This document shows positions 20,593 to 26,619 of a DNA stretch of 26,619 nucleotides, piece by piece. Location of the stretch: positions 1 to 26,619 of the forward strand of contig CAYVRJ010000016.1 in the NCBI GenBank assembly GCA_964453645.1, given 5' to 3'. Source of the DNA: CAYVRJ01 sp964453645 (GTDB lineage Bacteria; Bacillota; Clostridia; Christensenellales; JAWKQI01). The translations under genes and the position numbers were made by a program. Every line of letters starts with the position of its first letter. Positions within the stretch are counted from its first letter, which is position 1. The notes below the pieces were generated by a model that was given only the letters and a program-made list of their open reading frames with translations, was not told the origin of the DNA and ran no database searches.

Positions 20593-21621
20593 ATGAGAAG
20601 GATTGGTATTCTGACAGGGGGCGGAGACTGCCCCGGACTTAATGCGGTTATTCGTGGCGTTGTGGAGCAGTGTGCCCGCGCGGGTATCGAAGTGCTGGGC
20701 CTGCAAAACGGCTGGAAGGGCGCCATCGAAGCGGACGCAAAACCCCTGACACTCAAGGACGTTGAAGGTTTGCAAACAAAGGGTGGTACCATCCTTGGCA
20801 GTTCCAGAACCAACGTCATGAAGATTGAAAACGGCCCCGAGAAGGTGCGTGCATCCATGGAGAAGCTGGGTCTCGAAGGAATCGTGGCAATTGGCGGCGA
20901 CGACACCTTGGGCGTTGCAAATAAACTGACAAAAATGGGTATGCCCATGGTTGGCGTTCCCAAGACCATCGACAACGACTTGTCCTGCACCGATTTTACA
21001 TTCGGTTTTGACACTGCTGCTAACATCACCATGGAAGCTATGGATCGCATTGCAACCACTGCCGATTCCCACAGCAGAGTGATTGTTGTTGAAATCATGG
21101 GCAGACACACGGGCTGGATTGCCGTTCAGGCTGGTATTGCTGCCGATGCACAGATGATCCTCATTCCCGAGTTTCCAAAGACTTTGGATGACGTTTGCGC
21201 AGTCATCGAAAAGCGCAAGGCAGACGGACACAGATACACCATCGTTGCCGTTGCCGAAGGGTTTGAGTTAGAGGGTTATGTGAACGAAAACGCAACGGTG
21301 GACATGTTTGGCAACAAGAACCTGGTTGAAAACGCAATCGGCAAAACCTTGTCCGATTTAATCGAGAAGAAGACAGGAATTGAAACGAGACACGTTGTGC
21401 TGGGCCACTTGCAGCGGGGTGGTGCTCCCTCGGCTTTCGACCGCGTGCTCTCCCTTCGTTTGGGCAGCCGTGCAGGTGAATTGGTTGTTGAGAAAAAATA
21501 CGGCAACATGGTTGCATTAAACGGCACCCAGATCGTTGTTGCGGATCTCGACAAAGCGGTGTCTGAGCGCAAGTTGGTGGACAAAGATTTATACGACGTT
21601 GCACAACTGCTGTTTAGATAA
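20593..21621 (+). CDS. 6-phosphofructokinase, predicted pyrophosphate-dependent
   Basis: Glycolytic enzyme phosphorylating fructose 6-phosphate. The 342 residues start with the GGGDCPGLNAVIRG nucleotide/phosphate loop. The residues that set the phosphate donor are visible: GGDDT at 101-105 has Asp104 and PKTIDND at 123-129 has Lys124. In ATP enzymes such as E. coli PfkA both are Gly; Asp104 blocks the ATP alpha-phosphate and Lys124 is typical of PPi enzymes, so PPi is the likely donor and the reaction may be reversible. Catalytic Asp127 is kept. The MGRHTGW and GHLQRGG substrate motifs are also present. The gene has its own strong promoter and terminator. Confidence 0.92.
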   Translation: MRRIGILTGGGDCPGLNAVIRGVVEQCARAGIEVLGLQNGWKGAIEADAKPLTLKDVEGLQTKGGTILGSSRTNVMKIENGPEKVRASMEKLGLEGIVAIGGDDTLGVANKLTKMGMPMVGVPKTIDNDLSCTDFTFGFDTAANITMEAMDRIATTADSHSRVIVVEIMGRHTGWIAVQAGIAADAQMILIPEFPKTLDDVCAVIEKRKADGHRYTIVAVAEGFELEGYVNENATVDMFGNKNLVENAIGKTLSDLIEKKTGIETRHVVLGHLQRGGAPSAFDRVLSLRLGSRAGELVVEKKYGNMVALNGTQIVVADLDKAVSERKLVDKDLYDVAQLLFR

Positions 21622-21641
21622 AAACTAAATTTTGTTTATTT

Positions 21642-21693
21642 AAAGGAGCTGTATTGCAGTGAAAGTTATTCATTGCAGTGCAGCTCCTTTTTT
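21642..21693 (+). terminator. Terminator of the phosphofructokinase gene
   Basis: AAAGGAGCTG / CAGCTCCTTT outer stem with an inner TGCAGTGAA/TTCATTGCA stem, followed by a T-run. The stem is long (about 20 bp with small mismatches). Confidence 0.92.
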
Positions 21694-21733
21694 ACAACCT
21701 TTGTCAATCCTATTTACAAGCCCTGGCACTTAG

Positions 21734-22714
21734 CTATTTCACAGCGTGCAGTATTCTAAACACCAGCTCCATATCCCCTATTTCCAATTCGGGAGTGGAG
21801 AGGATGTTACCCGAATAGTAATTCACCAGCTCGTTGTAATACCCCTTAGCGGGGGTGAACTGCCGAATCTCACAGGTGCTATTGCTGAAGTTTAAATAAA
21901 TATGCCCGCAGTCCTTGCTCTCCATAAACACATCCCCGTTGGTGCCAAAGATGCGAAGCCCAATTTGGGGCTTTTGCTGTTCCGCACCGCTGGCGTAGTA
22001 GTTGTAGTTGCCGATCACTCCGTTTTGGAATTTTAACAGGCAATTGATGTGCATGTAGGGGCAATATTCCCTTTGGTGAGGACGGGCAAAGGCGCTAAGA
22101 TCAGCAACGTCGCCAAACAGGTAGCGCAGCAGCGCAATGTCGTGTATACCCCCGTCCAAGAACGATCCACCCTCGTATTGGGGGTGCTGTCTCCACTCCT
22201 TGGCAGAAAATGTGTTTTGCTTCATATCCTTTTCAAAGTCTGCTCCCGTGTTGTATATGAAGTATGCTATGTCACCGATCTGTCCGTTGTCTAAAATTTC
22301 TTTTAAAATTTGATTACACTCGTCGTAGCGGAAGTTTTCTGCCACCATCACTTGCACATTTTTTTCGTTTTTAATGCGAATCAGTTCCTTTGCCCCCTCT
22401 AGGGTTGCTGCAAAGGGCTTTTCGGCAATTAAATTCCTTCCCGAGAGTAAAACGTCCTTTGTTACCTCAAAGTTCTCTGAAATGGGCACCAGCACGTCCA
22501 CCACGTCGATGTCGTTTCGCTTGAGCATCTCCCTGTAGTCCGAATAAACGTTTTCTTTGGGTAAGTTGATTTGCGCTGCAAAGTTTAACGCCTTTTCCAC
22601 CGTTTTGTTGCACACCGCAACAATTTCAAATTTATCGGTCAATTGGGCAAAAGCCGGATAGTGCAGCCGATCCCAAGCCATGCCAGTGCCGATGACGGCA
22701 ACTCTCATCTTCAT
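21734..22714 (-). CDS. Gfo/Idh/MocA-family oxidoreductase
   Basis: NAD(P)-dependent dehydrogenase of sugar or inositol type. Of its 326 residues, 1-120 form a Rossmann domain with GTGMAWDRLHYPAF (9-22) and the family motif AEKP (97-100). The C-terminal alpha/beta domain carries GGSFLDGGIHD with Asp187 and His191 as likely catalytic residues. GGAGG lies 9-10 nt before ATG 22714. It is a single gene divergent from superoxide dismutase, so the pathway cannot be inferred. A near-palindrome centred on AACGTT (22745-22760) lies between the two genes. Confidence 0.9.
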   Translation of the reverse strand: MKMRVAVIGTGMAWDRLHYPAFAQLTDKFEIVAVCNKTVEKALNFAAQINLPKENVYSDYREMLKRNDIDVVDVLVPISENFEVTKDVLLSGRNLIAEKPFAATLEGAKELIRIKNEKNVQVMVAENFRYDECNQILKEILDNGQIGDIAYFIYNTGADFEKDMKQNTFSAKEWRQHPQYEGGSFLDGGIHDIALLRYLFGDVADLSAFARPHQREYCPYMHINCLLKFQNGVIGNYNYYASGAEQQKPQIGLRIFGTNGDVFMESKDCGHIYLNFSNSTCEIRQFTPAKGYYNELVNYYSGNILSTPELEIGDMELVFRILHAVK

Positions 22715-22744
22715 TCACAAATACCTCCATTTTTATTAGTATTA

Positions 22745-22760
22745 ACCCAACGTTTGGTTA
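22745..22760. promoter_or_regulatory. Near-palindrome between divergent genes (possible operator)
   Basis: AACCCAACGTTTGGTT, symmetric about AACGTT except one pair. It overlaps the -35 box of the superoxide dismutase promoter and lies about 30 nt upstream of the oxidoreductase gene. Confidence 0.35.
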
Positions 22761-22786
22761 CCATACCCCGGGGGTTTTCATATACT
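22758..22786 (+). promoter_or_regulatory. Promoter of the superoxide dismutase gene
   Basis: TTACCA (22758-22763), 17 nt containing CCCCGGGGG, TATACT (22781-22786). A start near 22793 places the leader element at the very 5' end of the mRNA. Confidence 0.6.
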
Positions 22787-22793
22787 GATTAAA

Positions 22794-22861
22794 AGGAGGA
22801 GTTTTTGAAAAAAACTTTTCATAATTTTATGCCGCTAACCTTGCGGCGGAATGGAGTTAAA
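22794..22861 (+). promoter_or_regulatory. Structured leader element, copy 3 (superoxide dismutase)
   Basis: AGGAGG (22794-22799), TTGAAA at 22805, hairpin GCCGC-TAACCTT-GCGGC (22831-22847), GGAATGGAGTT (22848-22858), ATG at 22862. The closing pair of the hairpin is C-G here but U-A in copies 1 and 2. The small ORF starting at 22805 is in frame with the gene, so it would add 19 residues ending in RRNGVK to the enzyme. Confidence 0.7.
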
Positions 22862-23500
22862 ATGGACGAATATTATAAATTTGAAAATACACCCCTGCCC
22901 TACGCTTATAATGCCCTAGAGCCATACATCGATACCAAAACCATGGAACTGCACCACGATCGCCATTTGCAGACATACATAAATAATTTAAATGCCTTGG
23001 TGAAAAAACATCCCCAGTTGCAGGAGTGGACGCTGGAAAAGATGGTGTGCTATTCAGACAGGCTTCCCCGAAACGATGGCATGCAACTCAGGTTTAACGC
23101 TGGTGGGGTGTATAACCACGAGTTTTTCTTTGAGGGATTGACCCCTCCCAACAATCGAGAAGCACCCATTGGCAATTTAGCCGAAGCAATCAACGAGACT
23201 TTTTTAAGCTTTGATGGGTTTAAAAACCAGTTTAAGCAAGCGGCAATGTCCGTTATGGGTTCGGGTTATGCGTGGCTGGTTTTAAACAAGCGCTGTGAGC
23301 TGCAAATTGTCATCACGTCCAACCAAATGACCCCCATCTGTGAGCGCCTGTGCCCCATTTTAAACTTGGACGTTTGGGAACACGCACACTACTTAAAACA
23401 CTACAACCAACGGGCAGCCTATATCGACGATTGGTTCCACGTGATCAACTGGGAGCGAGCCCTTGGCAACTATTTGCGCTGTACTCAGTATTGCTACTAA
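22862..23500 (+). CDS. sod: Fe/Mn superoxide dismutase
   Basis: Cytosolic enzyme that converts superoxide to oxygen and hydrogen peroxide. It has 212 residues from ATG 22862. The four metal ligands are visible: H31 (MELHHDRH), H86 (NAGGVYNHEFFF), D170 and H174 (DVWEHAHYL). The N-terminal PLPYAYNALEPYID block is typical. The region between the first two ligands and the C-terminus (CTQYCY) differ from common Fe/Mn enzymes, so metal choice is not clear. ATG 22862 is supported by GGAATGGAG 5 nt upstream; TTG 22805 with AGGAGG could give a longer form. It is monocistronic with a bidirectional terminator. Confidence 0.92.
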   Translation: MDEYYKFENTPLPYAYNALEPYIDTKTMELHHDRHLQTYINNLNALVKKHPQLQEWTLEKMVCYSDRLPRNDGMQLRFNAGGVYNHEFFFEGLTPPNNREAPIGNLAEAINETFLSFDGFKNQFKQAAMSVMGSGYAWLVLNKRCELQIVITSNQMTPICERLCPILNLDVWEHAHYLKHYNQRAAYIDDWFHVINWERALGNYLRCTQYCY

Positions 23501-23503
23501 AAC

Positions 23504-23552
23504 GGCAAAAAAGCAGTGAATCTATAAAAAGAGACTTCACTGCTTTTTTAGA
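23504..23552. terminator. Bidirectional terminator between sod and the DUF1622 gene
   Basis: AAAAAAGCAGTGAA (23507-23520) and its complement (23536-23549) form a 14-bp stem flanked by A and T runs on both sides, serving the convergent genes. Confidence 0.9.
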
Positions 23553-23557
23553 TTTTT

Positions 23558-23947
23558 TTATTGTGAATCTGAATCCGTATCGGTTACTTTTCCAAATTCA
23601 GTGTTTGCCGCACGAATCTCTTTGTTGAGGAAGAAGGAGATGACCGTTCGGATGGCCACAATGCCTGCCAGTTTAAAAATATCCTCCAGCGTCGGCTTTA
23701 CAATGGTTCCCAAGATATCGGCAGCAATGAGGATTTCCAACCCCAACAGCACGTATCTGCCCAGGGTATTTTTTGCTTTGGCAATGTGCTGGAGTTTTAA
23801 CCGCTTGTCCTTGATGGTGCATTGAGCAATCATAAAGTCTTTAATGGCCACCAGAACCCCAAAGACCAAAATTAAAATGGATATAACGCTGACAATCCCA
23901 ATGATGATTTCAAGAATATATTCGAATTGCTCCACATACTGTTCCAT
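23558..23947 (-). CDS. DUF1622 family membrane protein
   Basis: A 129-residue protein of unknown function. It has an N-terminal helix at about 9-32, then the family block LGRYVLLGLEILIAADILGTI, and PTLEDIFKLAGIVAIRTVISFFLNKEI as a further pair of hydrophobic segments. These match DUF1622. ATG 23947 is chosen for AAGGAG 7 nt upstream; an in-frame start at 24016 lies upstream of the promoter. Convergent with sod, divergent from the VOC gene. Confidence 0.85.
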   Translation of the reverse strand: MEQYVEQFEYILEIIIGIVSVISILILVFGVLVAIKDFMIAQCTIKDKRLKLQHIAKAKNTLGRYVLLGLEILIAADILGTIVKPTLEDIFKLAGIVAIRTVISFFLNKEIRAANTEFGKVTDTDSDSQ

Positions 23948-23984
23948 GAAAAATCTCCTTAAAAACCCAAGACTTTGCACCCCT

Positions 23985-24013
23985 ATTATATCCCAAGAAA
24001 ACAGCAAAAACAA
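23985..24013 (-). promoter_or_regulatory. Promoter of the DUF1622 gene
   Basis: Minus strand TTGTTT (24008-24013), 17 nt, TATAAT (23985-23990). Confidence 0.75.
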
Positions 24014-24051
24014 CAATTCATTTTCATCACTAGAATAAATTGTATCGGATG

Positions 24052-24060
24052 TGTTATACT
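24052..24060 (+). promoter_or_regulatory. Extended -10 promoter of the VOC protein gene
   Basis: TGT-TATACT with a poor -35. The -10 box lies inside an inverted repeat ATGTGT (24050-24055) / ACACAT (about 24063-24068), which could be an operator. Confidence 0.45.
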
Positions 24061-24090
24061 ACACACATCATATTTAAAGGAGGACTTCAT

Positions 24091-24519
24091 ATGGCTGTAA
24101 ACGTTTTTATTAATTTTAACGGCAATTGCAGGGAAGCGGTGGAATTCTATGCAAAAGTTTTCGACTGTGAGAAACCCACATTCATGACCTATGGTGAAAT
24201 ACCCCCCACTCAGGAGTTTCCACCCCTGCCCGAAGAGCTAAAAGGCCTCATCCTCTATACATCCCTCAAAATTGAAAACAGTACCGTGATGTTTTCCGAC
24301 ACAACCCCAAACATGCACTTTGTGCCCGGCAACAACATCAATATAACGGTGGGCAGCAAGGATATGGACAAGATTAAGCTGTGGTTTTCCCGACTAAAAG
24401 AGGGTGGTGCCATCCACATGGAGCCGCAAAAAACCTTTTGGAGCGATTGTTACGCCATGCTGGTGGACAAGTTCGGCATTCCCTGGCAACTGAGCCACGA
24501 CAGCGGTTTTGAGTATTAA
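24091..24519 (+). CDS. VOC-superfamily protein (PhnB/glyoxalase-like)
   Basis: A 142-residue cytosolic protein. The start VNVFINFNGNCREAVEFYAKVFDCE and the end block KTFWSDCYAMLVDKFGIPWQL are typical of PhnB-like (3-demethylubiquinone methyltransferase-like) members of the vicinal oxygen chelate fold. Such proteins often have unknown substrates; some bind metals or antibiotics. AAAGGAGGA lies about 8 nt before ATG 24091; an earlier in-frame start at 24040 precedes the promoter. It is a single-gene unit with its own terminator. Confidence 0.85.
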   Translation: MAVNVFINFNGNCREAVEFYAKVFDCEKPTFMTYGEIPPTQEFPPLPEELKGLILYTSLKIENSTVMFSDTTPNMHFVPGNNINITVGSKDMDKIKLWFSRLKEGGAIHMEPQKTFWSDCYAMLVDKFGIPWQLSHDSGFEY

Positions 24520-24539
24520 GATTCATAACTGAAAAACAA

Positions 24540-24590
24540 TAAAAAACCAGCTATTGACGGTGAAGCGCACCCTCATAACTGGTTTTTTTG
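24540..24590. terminator. Terminator between the VOC and DUF6143-like genes
   Basis: AAAAAACCAG / CTGGTTTTTT outer stem with an inner GGTG/CACC stem. T-runs on both strands suit the convergent genes. Confidence 0.8.
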
Positions 24591-24621
24591 TTCTATTTAT
24601 GGCATTGGCCTGCACAACCCA

Positions 24622-25170
24622 TTAGCAAATACATCTGCAGCACAGGCTCTCTTCCCACCAGCCAAAGGCCAGTCTGCCCGATGCGGCTGTGCTCTGCCCT
24701 TCCTCGTTTGACAAGAATATCATAAACGAACCGCCCGGCGGAAAGATCAGCTTGCCGTTCTCGTTTTCTACCAATGTTGTTTCGGGCATACCCCTGCGGA
24801 CAAATGCTTTAATGCCGCCTGTGGGTGTTCCTGTCACATTGGAGGCTTGCAGCAGCTTGACCCTTGGCTTAGGCAAGGGACAGATTGCCGTATTGGAAGG
24901 CGTCACCAGTTCCGAGGGAACGGGAGTGCCGGGGGGATCTGCGTTAAACCAAAACTGTGCGCGAAAATCCGCCTGTGAAATATCCGTGACAGTCCAAACG
25001 TTCACATGTAGCCGAACCCCTGAATCACACGGGTTATACAAAAGTGCATACGCACTCGTCCCATTGCCAAACGTCAAATTGTCTGCATATCCGATAAAAT
25101 ATTTTCCCTGAAGGGATGTATATAACTCAAGGGGAACGCTGACTTCCTTTGGCCAGAAGCAACCATTCAT
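24622..25170 (-). CDS. DUF6143-like protein, function unknown
   Basis: A 182-residue protein with blocks YFIGYADNLTFGNGTSAYAL, LYNPCDSGVRLHVNVWTVTD, AQFWFNADPPG, LPKPRVKLL and GKLIFPPGGSFMIFLSNEEG. These look like the DUF6143 family, as I remember it, found in spore-forming Bacillota; the role is not known. No signal peptide or membrane helix is seen, and a beta-rich fold is likely. The C-terminus ends in CCRCIC, a cysteine cluster that could bind metal or form disulfides. GAGGTGG precedes ATG 25170. A spore-coat role would be a guess. Confidence 0.65.
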   Translation of the reverse strand: MNGCFWPKEVSVPLELYTSLQGKYFIGYADNLTFGNGTSAYALLYNPCDSGVRLHVNVWTVTDISQADFRAQFWFNADPPGTPVPSELVTPSNTAICPLPKPRVKLLQASNVTGTPTGGIKAFVRRGMPETTLVENENGKLIFPPGGSFMIFLSNEEGQSTAASGRLAFGWWEESLCCRCIC

Positions 25171-25249
25171 TTTAACCACCTCGATCTTATTTGTTTCTAC
25201 GCTACTCTATTCAAAACAAATGTGATGAGTGACAACAGGCACATTTGCT

Positions 25250-25277
25250 CAAAGGCACGGTGATCGCCGTGCCCTTA
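25250..25277 (-). terminator. Weak terminator after the two-repeat protein gene
   Basis: Minus strand AAGGGCACGG-CGATCA-CCGTGCCTTT, a stem of about 9 bp with only a short T-run, 35 nt past the stop at 25311. Some read-through into the DUF6143-like gene is likely. Confidence 0.55.
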
Positions 25278-25310
25278 TCATGTTTTTTCATCTTATGTTC
25301 GCTGTTTTAT

Positions 25311-25919
25311 TTAGAGCACCTGAACTCGGAAGGCTGTGGTTTGGGGCGGTATACTCATGGTCATAAAATCGGCATGTGTCACTTCTACCCGTTGCCCGTG
25401 GTGCAGTGCGCACAATTGAATGCGCATGCCGTTTTGATTTAAAATGACTGTTTCTTTAGTCACAACAAACCGCATTTGTTGATTGATATTATTGGGATTC
25501 CCAGTAATAAAGAAGCTGTTTCTCGTATCAACGCTGACAATGCGATCCACTTTCGTAACACCTGCGGGTGGCTTTTGATGCATGTCTCGTTTCACAACGA
25601 TACGCAGTGCCGTTGTCTGGGGTGGGACGCTGTGTGACATGAAAGGGGCACATTCGGCATCGATCCACATTCCGGGGCGAATATCACACAGGCAGACGGG
25701 CTGATTCATTTGATTCCGAATCAACGTATTTGCATTGATATTTAACCTCAATAGCTCAATCTTTGTCATGTTATTCTGTCCCTTGATTGCATAGGAGACA
25801 ATCATATATCCCGATCTTCCGCTGCACGAAGACACTTCTTCAACCAAACCCCTATCAATTGACCAGACATTCCTTTCTTTTGTGATCGTTCCGCGATGAT
25901 CTGTATTTGCAGAGCCCAT
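25311..25919 (-). CDS. Protein with two tandem repeats, function unknown
   Basis: A 202-residue protein containing two related halves. The first runs from about residue 51 (MTKIELLRLNINANTLIR) to IPPQ-type end SVPPQTTALRIVV (about residue 109); the second from about RFVVTKETVILNQNGMRIQL (about 150) to SIPPQTTAFRVQVL at the C-terminus. Each shows a PG/GQ turn (RPGMWIDAE, HGQRVEVTH) before the conserved end, suggesting a small beta-barrel repeated twice, somewhat like DUF5666 proteins. No signal peptide or membrane span is visible. AGGAGGT lies 5 nt before ATG 25919. The neighbouring DUF6143-like gene has the same direction, so the two may act together. Confidence 0.7.
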   Translation of the reverse strand: MGSANTDHRGTITKERNVWSIDRGLVEEVSSCSGRSGYMIVSYAIKGQNNMTKIELLRLNINANTLIRNQMNQPVCLCDIRPGMWIDAECAPFMSHSVPPQTTALRIVVKRDMHQKPPAGVTKVDRIVSVDTRNSFFITGNPNNINQQMRFVVTKETVILNQNGMRIQLCALHHGQRVEVTHADFMTMSIPPQTTAFRVQVL

Positions 25920-26045
25920 AGTGACCTCCTAATTTTTTTAATTATAATTGTGTTTATCTAACCTATTATATTTTTTTGTTAGAGAAAACGTGTTCGTAGT
26001 ACTGGCAAACATTGTTCATATAATGCGAAATCATATGGGGAAATA

Positions 26046-26076
26046 AAAAAAAACCGGATCCCTTACGAGACCCGGA
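26046..26076 (-). terminator. Terminator of the tRNA cluster
   Basis: Minus strand CCGGGTC / GATCCGG stem followed by eight or more T, just after tRNA-Leu. Confidence 0.88.
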
Positions 26077-26080
26077 TTGA

Positions 26081-26164
26081 TGCCGCTGATCAGACTTGAA
26101 CTGATACGGAGTTGCCCCCGAGGGATTTTAAGTCCCTTGTGTCTGCCGATTCCACCACAGCGGC
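26081..26164 (-). tRNA. tRNA-Leu (anticodon TAA)
   Basis: An 84-nt tRNA with a long variable arm: acceptor GCCGCTG/CAGCGGC, anticodon arm AGGGA-CTTAAAA-TCCCT giving TAA, T-arm ending TTCAAGT. Discriminator A; CCA is not encoded. Last gene of the cluster. Confidence 0.95.
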
Positions 26165-26217
26165 TTGTACAATGAGTGATCACTGTTTGAATATATTCAT
26201 AGATAAAAAAATTTTGG

Positions 26218-26288
<71 letters not shown>

Positions 26289-26354
26289 ATCATATTTTCA
26301 TTCTTATGCACGATCCATCAGTTTTATGACAATTTTGCCTTATAAAAATAATGG

Positions 26355-26427
26355 AGCGGAAGACGGGGCTCGAACCCGCTACCTCCGCCTTGGCAAGGCG
26401 GCGCTCTACCAAATGAGCTACTCCCGC
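26355..26427 (-). tRNA. tRNA-Gly (anticodon GCC)
   Basis: 73 nt: acceptor GCGGGAG/CTTCCGC, anticodon arm CCGCC-TTGCCAA-GGCGG giving GCC, T-arm GCGGG-TTCGAGC-CCCGT. CCA is not encoded. Confidence 0.95.
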
Positions 26428-26479
26428 ATTTTTTGCTTATACTAATCTATATTCTATTATTATGTTACATATGCATGTA

Positions 26480-26555
26480 TGGTGCCTCAGAGTGGAATCG
26501 AACCACCGACACAGGGATTTTCAGTCCCTTGCTCTACCGACTGAGCTACCGAGGC
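26480..26555 (-). tRNA. tRNA-Phe (anticodon GAA)
   Basis: 76 nt including an encoded CCA: acceptor GCCTCGG/CTGAGGC, anticodon arm AGGGA-CTGAAAA-TCCCT giving GAA. Unlike the Leu, Cys, Gly and Thr genes here, CCA is in the DNA (26480-26482). Confidence 0.95.
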
Positions 26556-26564
26556 AAATTGTAT

Positions 26565-26619
26565 TGGCGACCCGGAAGGGACTCGAACCCTCGACCTCTA
26601 GCGTGACAGGCTAGCGTTC
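26565..26619 (-). tRNA. tRNA-Asp (anticodon GTC), 5' part cut by window end
   Basis: The 3' 55 nt are present: anticodon arm CTAGC-CTGTCAC-GCTAG giving GTC, T-arm GAGGG-TTCGAGT-CCCTT, acceptor strand CCGGGTC, discriminator G and an encoded CCA. The D-arm and 5' acceptor strand lie beyond 26619. Confidence 0.93.

Overview
The window looks like a chromosomal segment of an anaerobic, endospore-forming member of the Bacillota, most likely an uncultured Clostridia. The support is spoIID and a spoIIQ-like gene next to promoter-like sequences of the sigma-E and sigma-F types, a rubredoxin/flavodiiron pair, a phosphofructokinase with pyrophosphate-type residues, strong AGGAGG-type ribosome sites, and mostly TTGACA/TATAAT-like promoters. 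No phage or insertion-sequence genes are seen, so this is mainly core genome with some accessory insertions between genes.

Layout. 1-900: a 23-residue holin-like (type I toxin-like) peptide gene, then a cupin gene lying between the real leuS 3' end and a decayed second copy of it. 967-3866: leuS, a modular palindromic repeat, a duplicated tRNA-Thr tail and tRNA-Thr. 3867-5244: flavodiiron protein and rubredoxin (oxygen/NO defence). 5286-8293: a lone ABC-type permease with a structured leader, a 33-residue membrane peptide unit, an OFA-family transporter and a second copy of the palindromic repeat. 8358-11875: spoIIQ-like, spoIID and a Na/Pi-cotransporter-PhoU fusion, all on the minus strand. 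12066-14802: an FtsW/RodA-type polymerase gene overlapping a class B PBP gene. 14885-20250: dnaA, then overlapping genes for a GPH transporter, a GNAT and MscS, then two tandem signal peptidases; there is no dnaN and I see no DnaA boxes. 20258-24589: a 47-residue membrane peptide, PPi-type phosphofructokinase, a Gfo/Idh/MocA oxidoreductase, superoxide dismutase, a DUF1622 protein and a VOC protein. 24622-25919: two probable accessory proteins of unknown function. 26046-26619: a minus-strand tRNA cluster (Asp, Phe, Gly, Cys, Leu) with its terminator.

The most interesting signal is a leader of about 70 nt found upstream of three unlinked genes (cupin, permease, superoxide dismutase). Each copy has an AGGAG plus GTG/TTG-AAA start, then 31-33 nt, then a GCCGY...RCGGC hairpin, the invariant sequence GGAATGGAGTT and the gene's start codon. 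The hairpin shows a compensatory base pair change, and the leader carries a small ORF that overlaps or fuses with the gene. It looks like an undescribed cis-acting RNA or translational-coupling element. Other points of interest are the toxin-like gene with its ribosome site buried in a hairpin, two small membrane peptides with their own promoters, duplicated 3' ends of leuS and tRNA-Thr that look like old integration scars, and an apparent attenuator directly in front of leuS.
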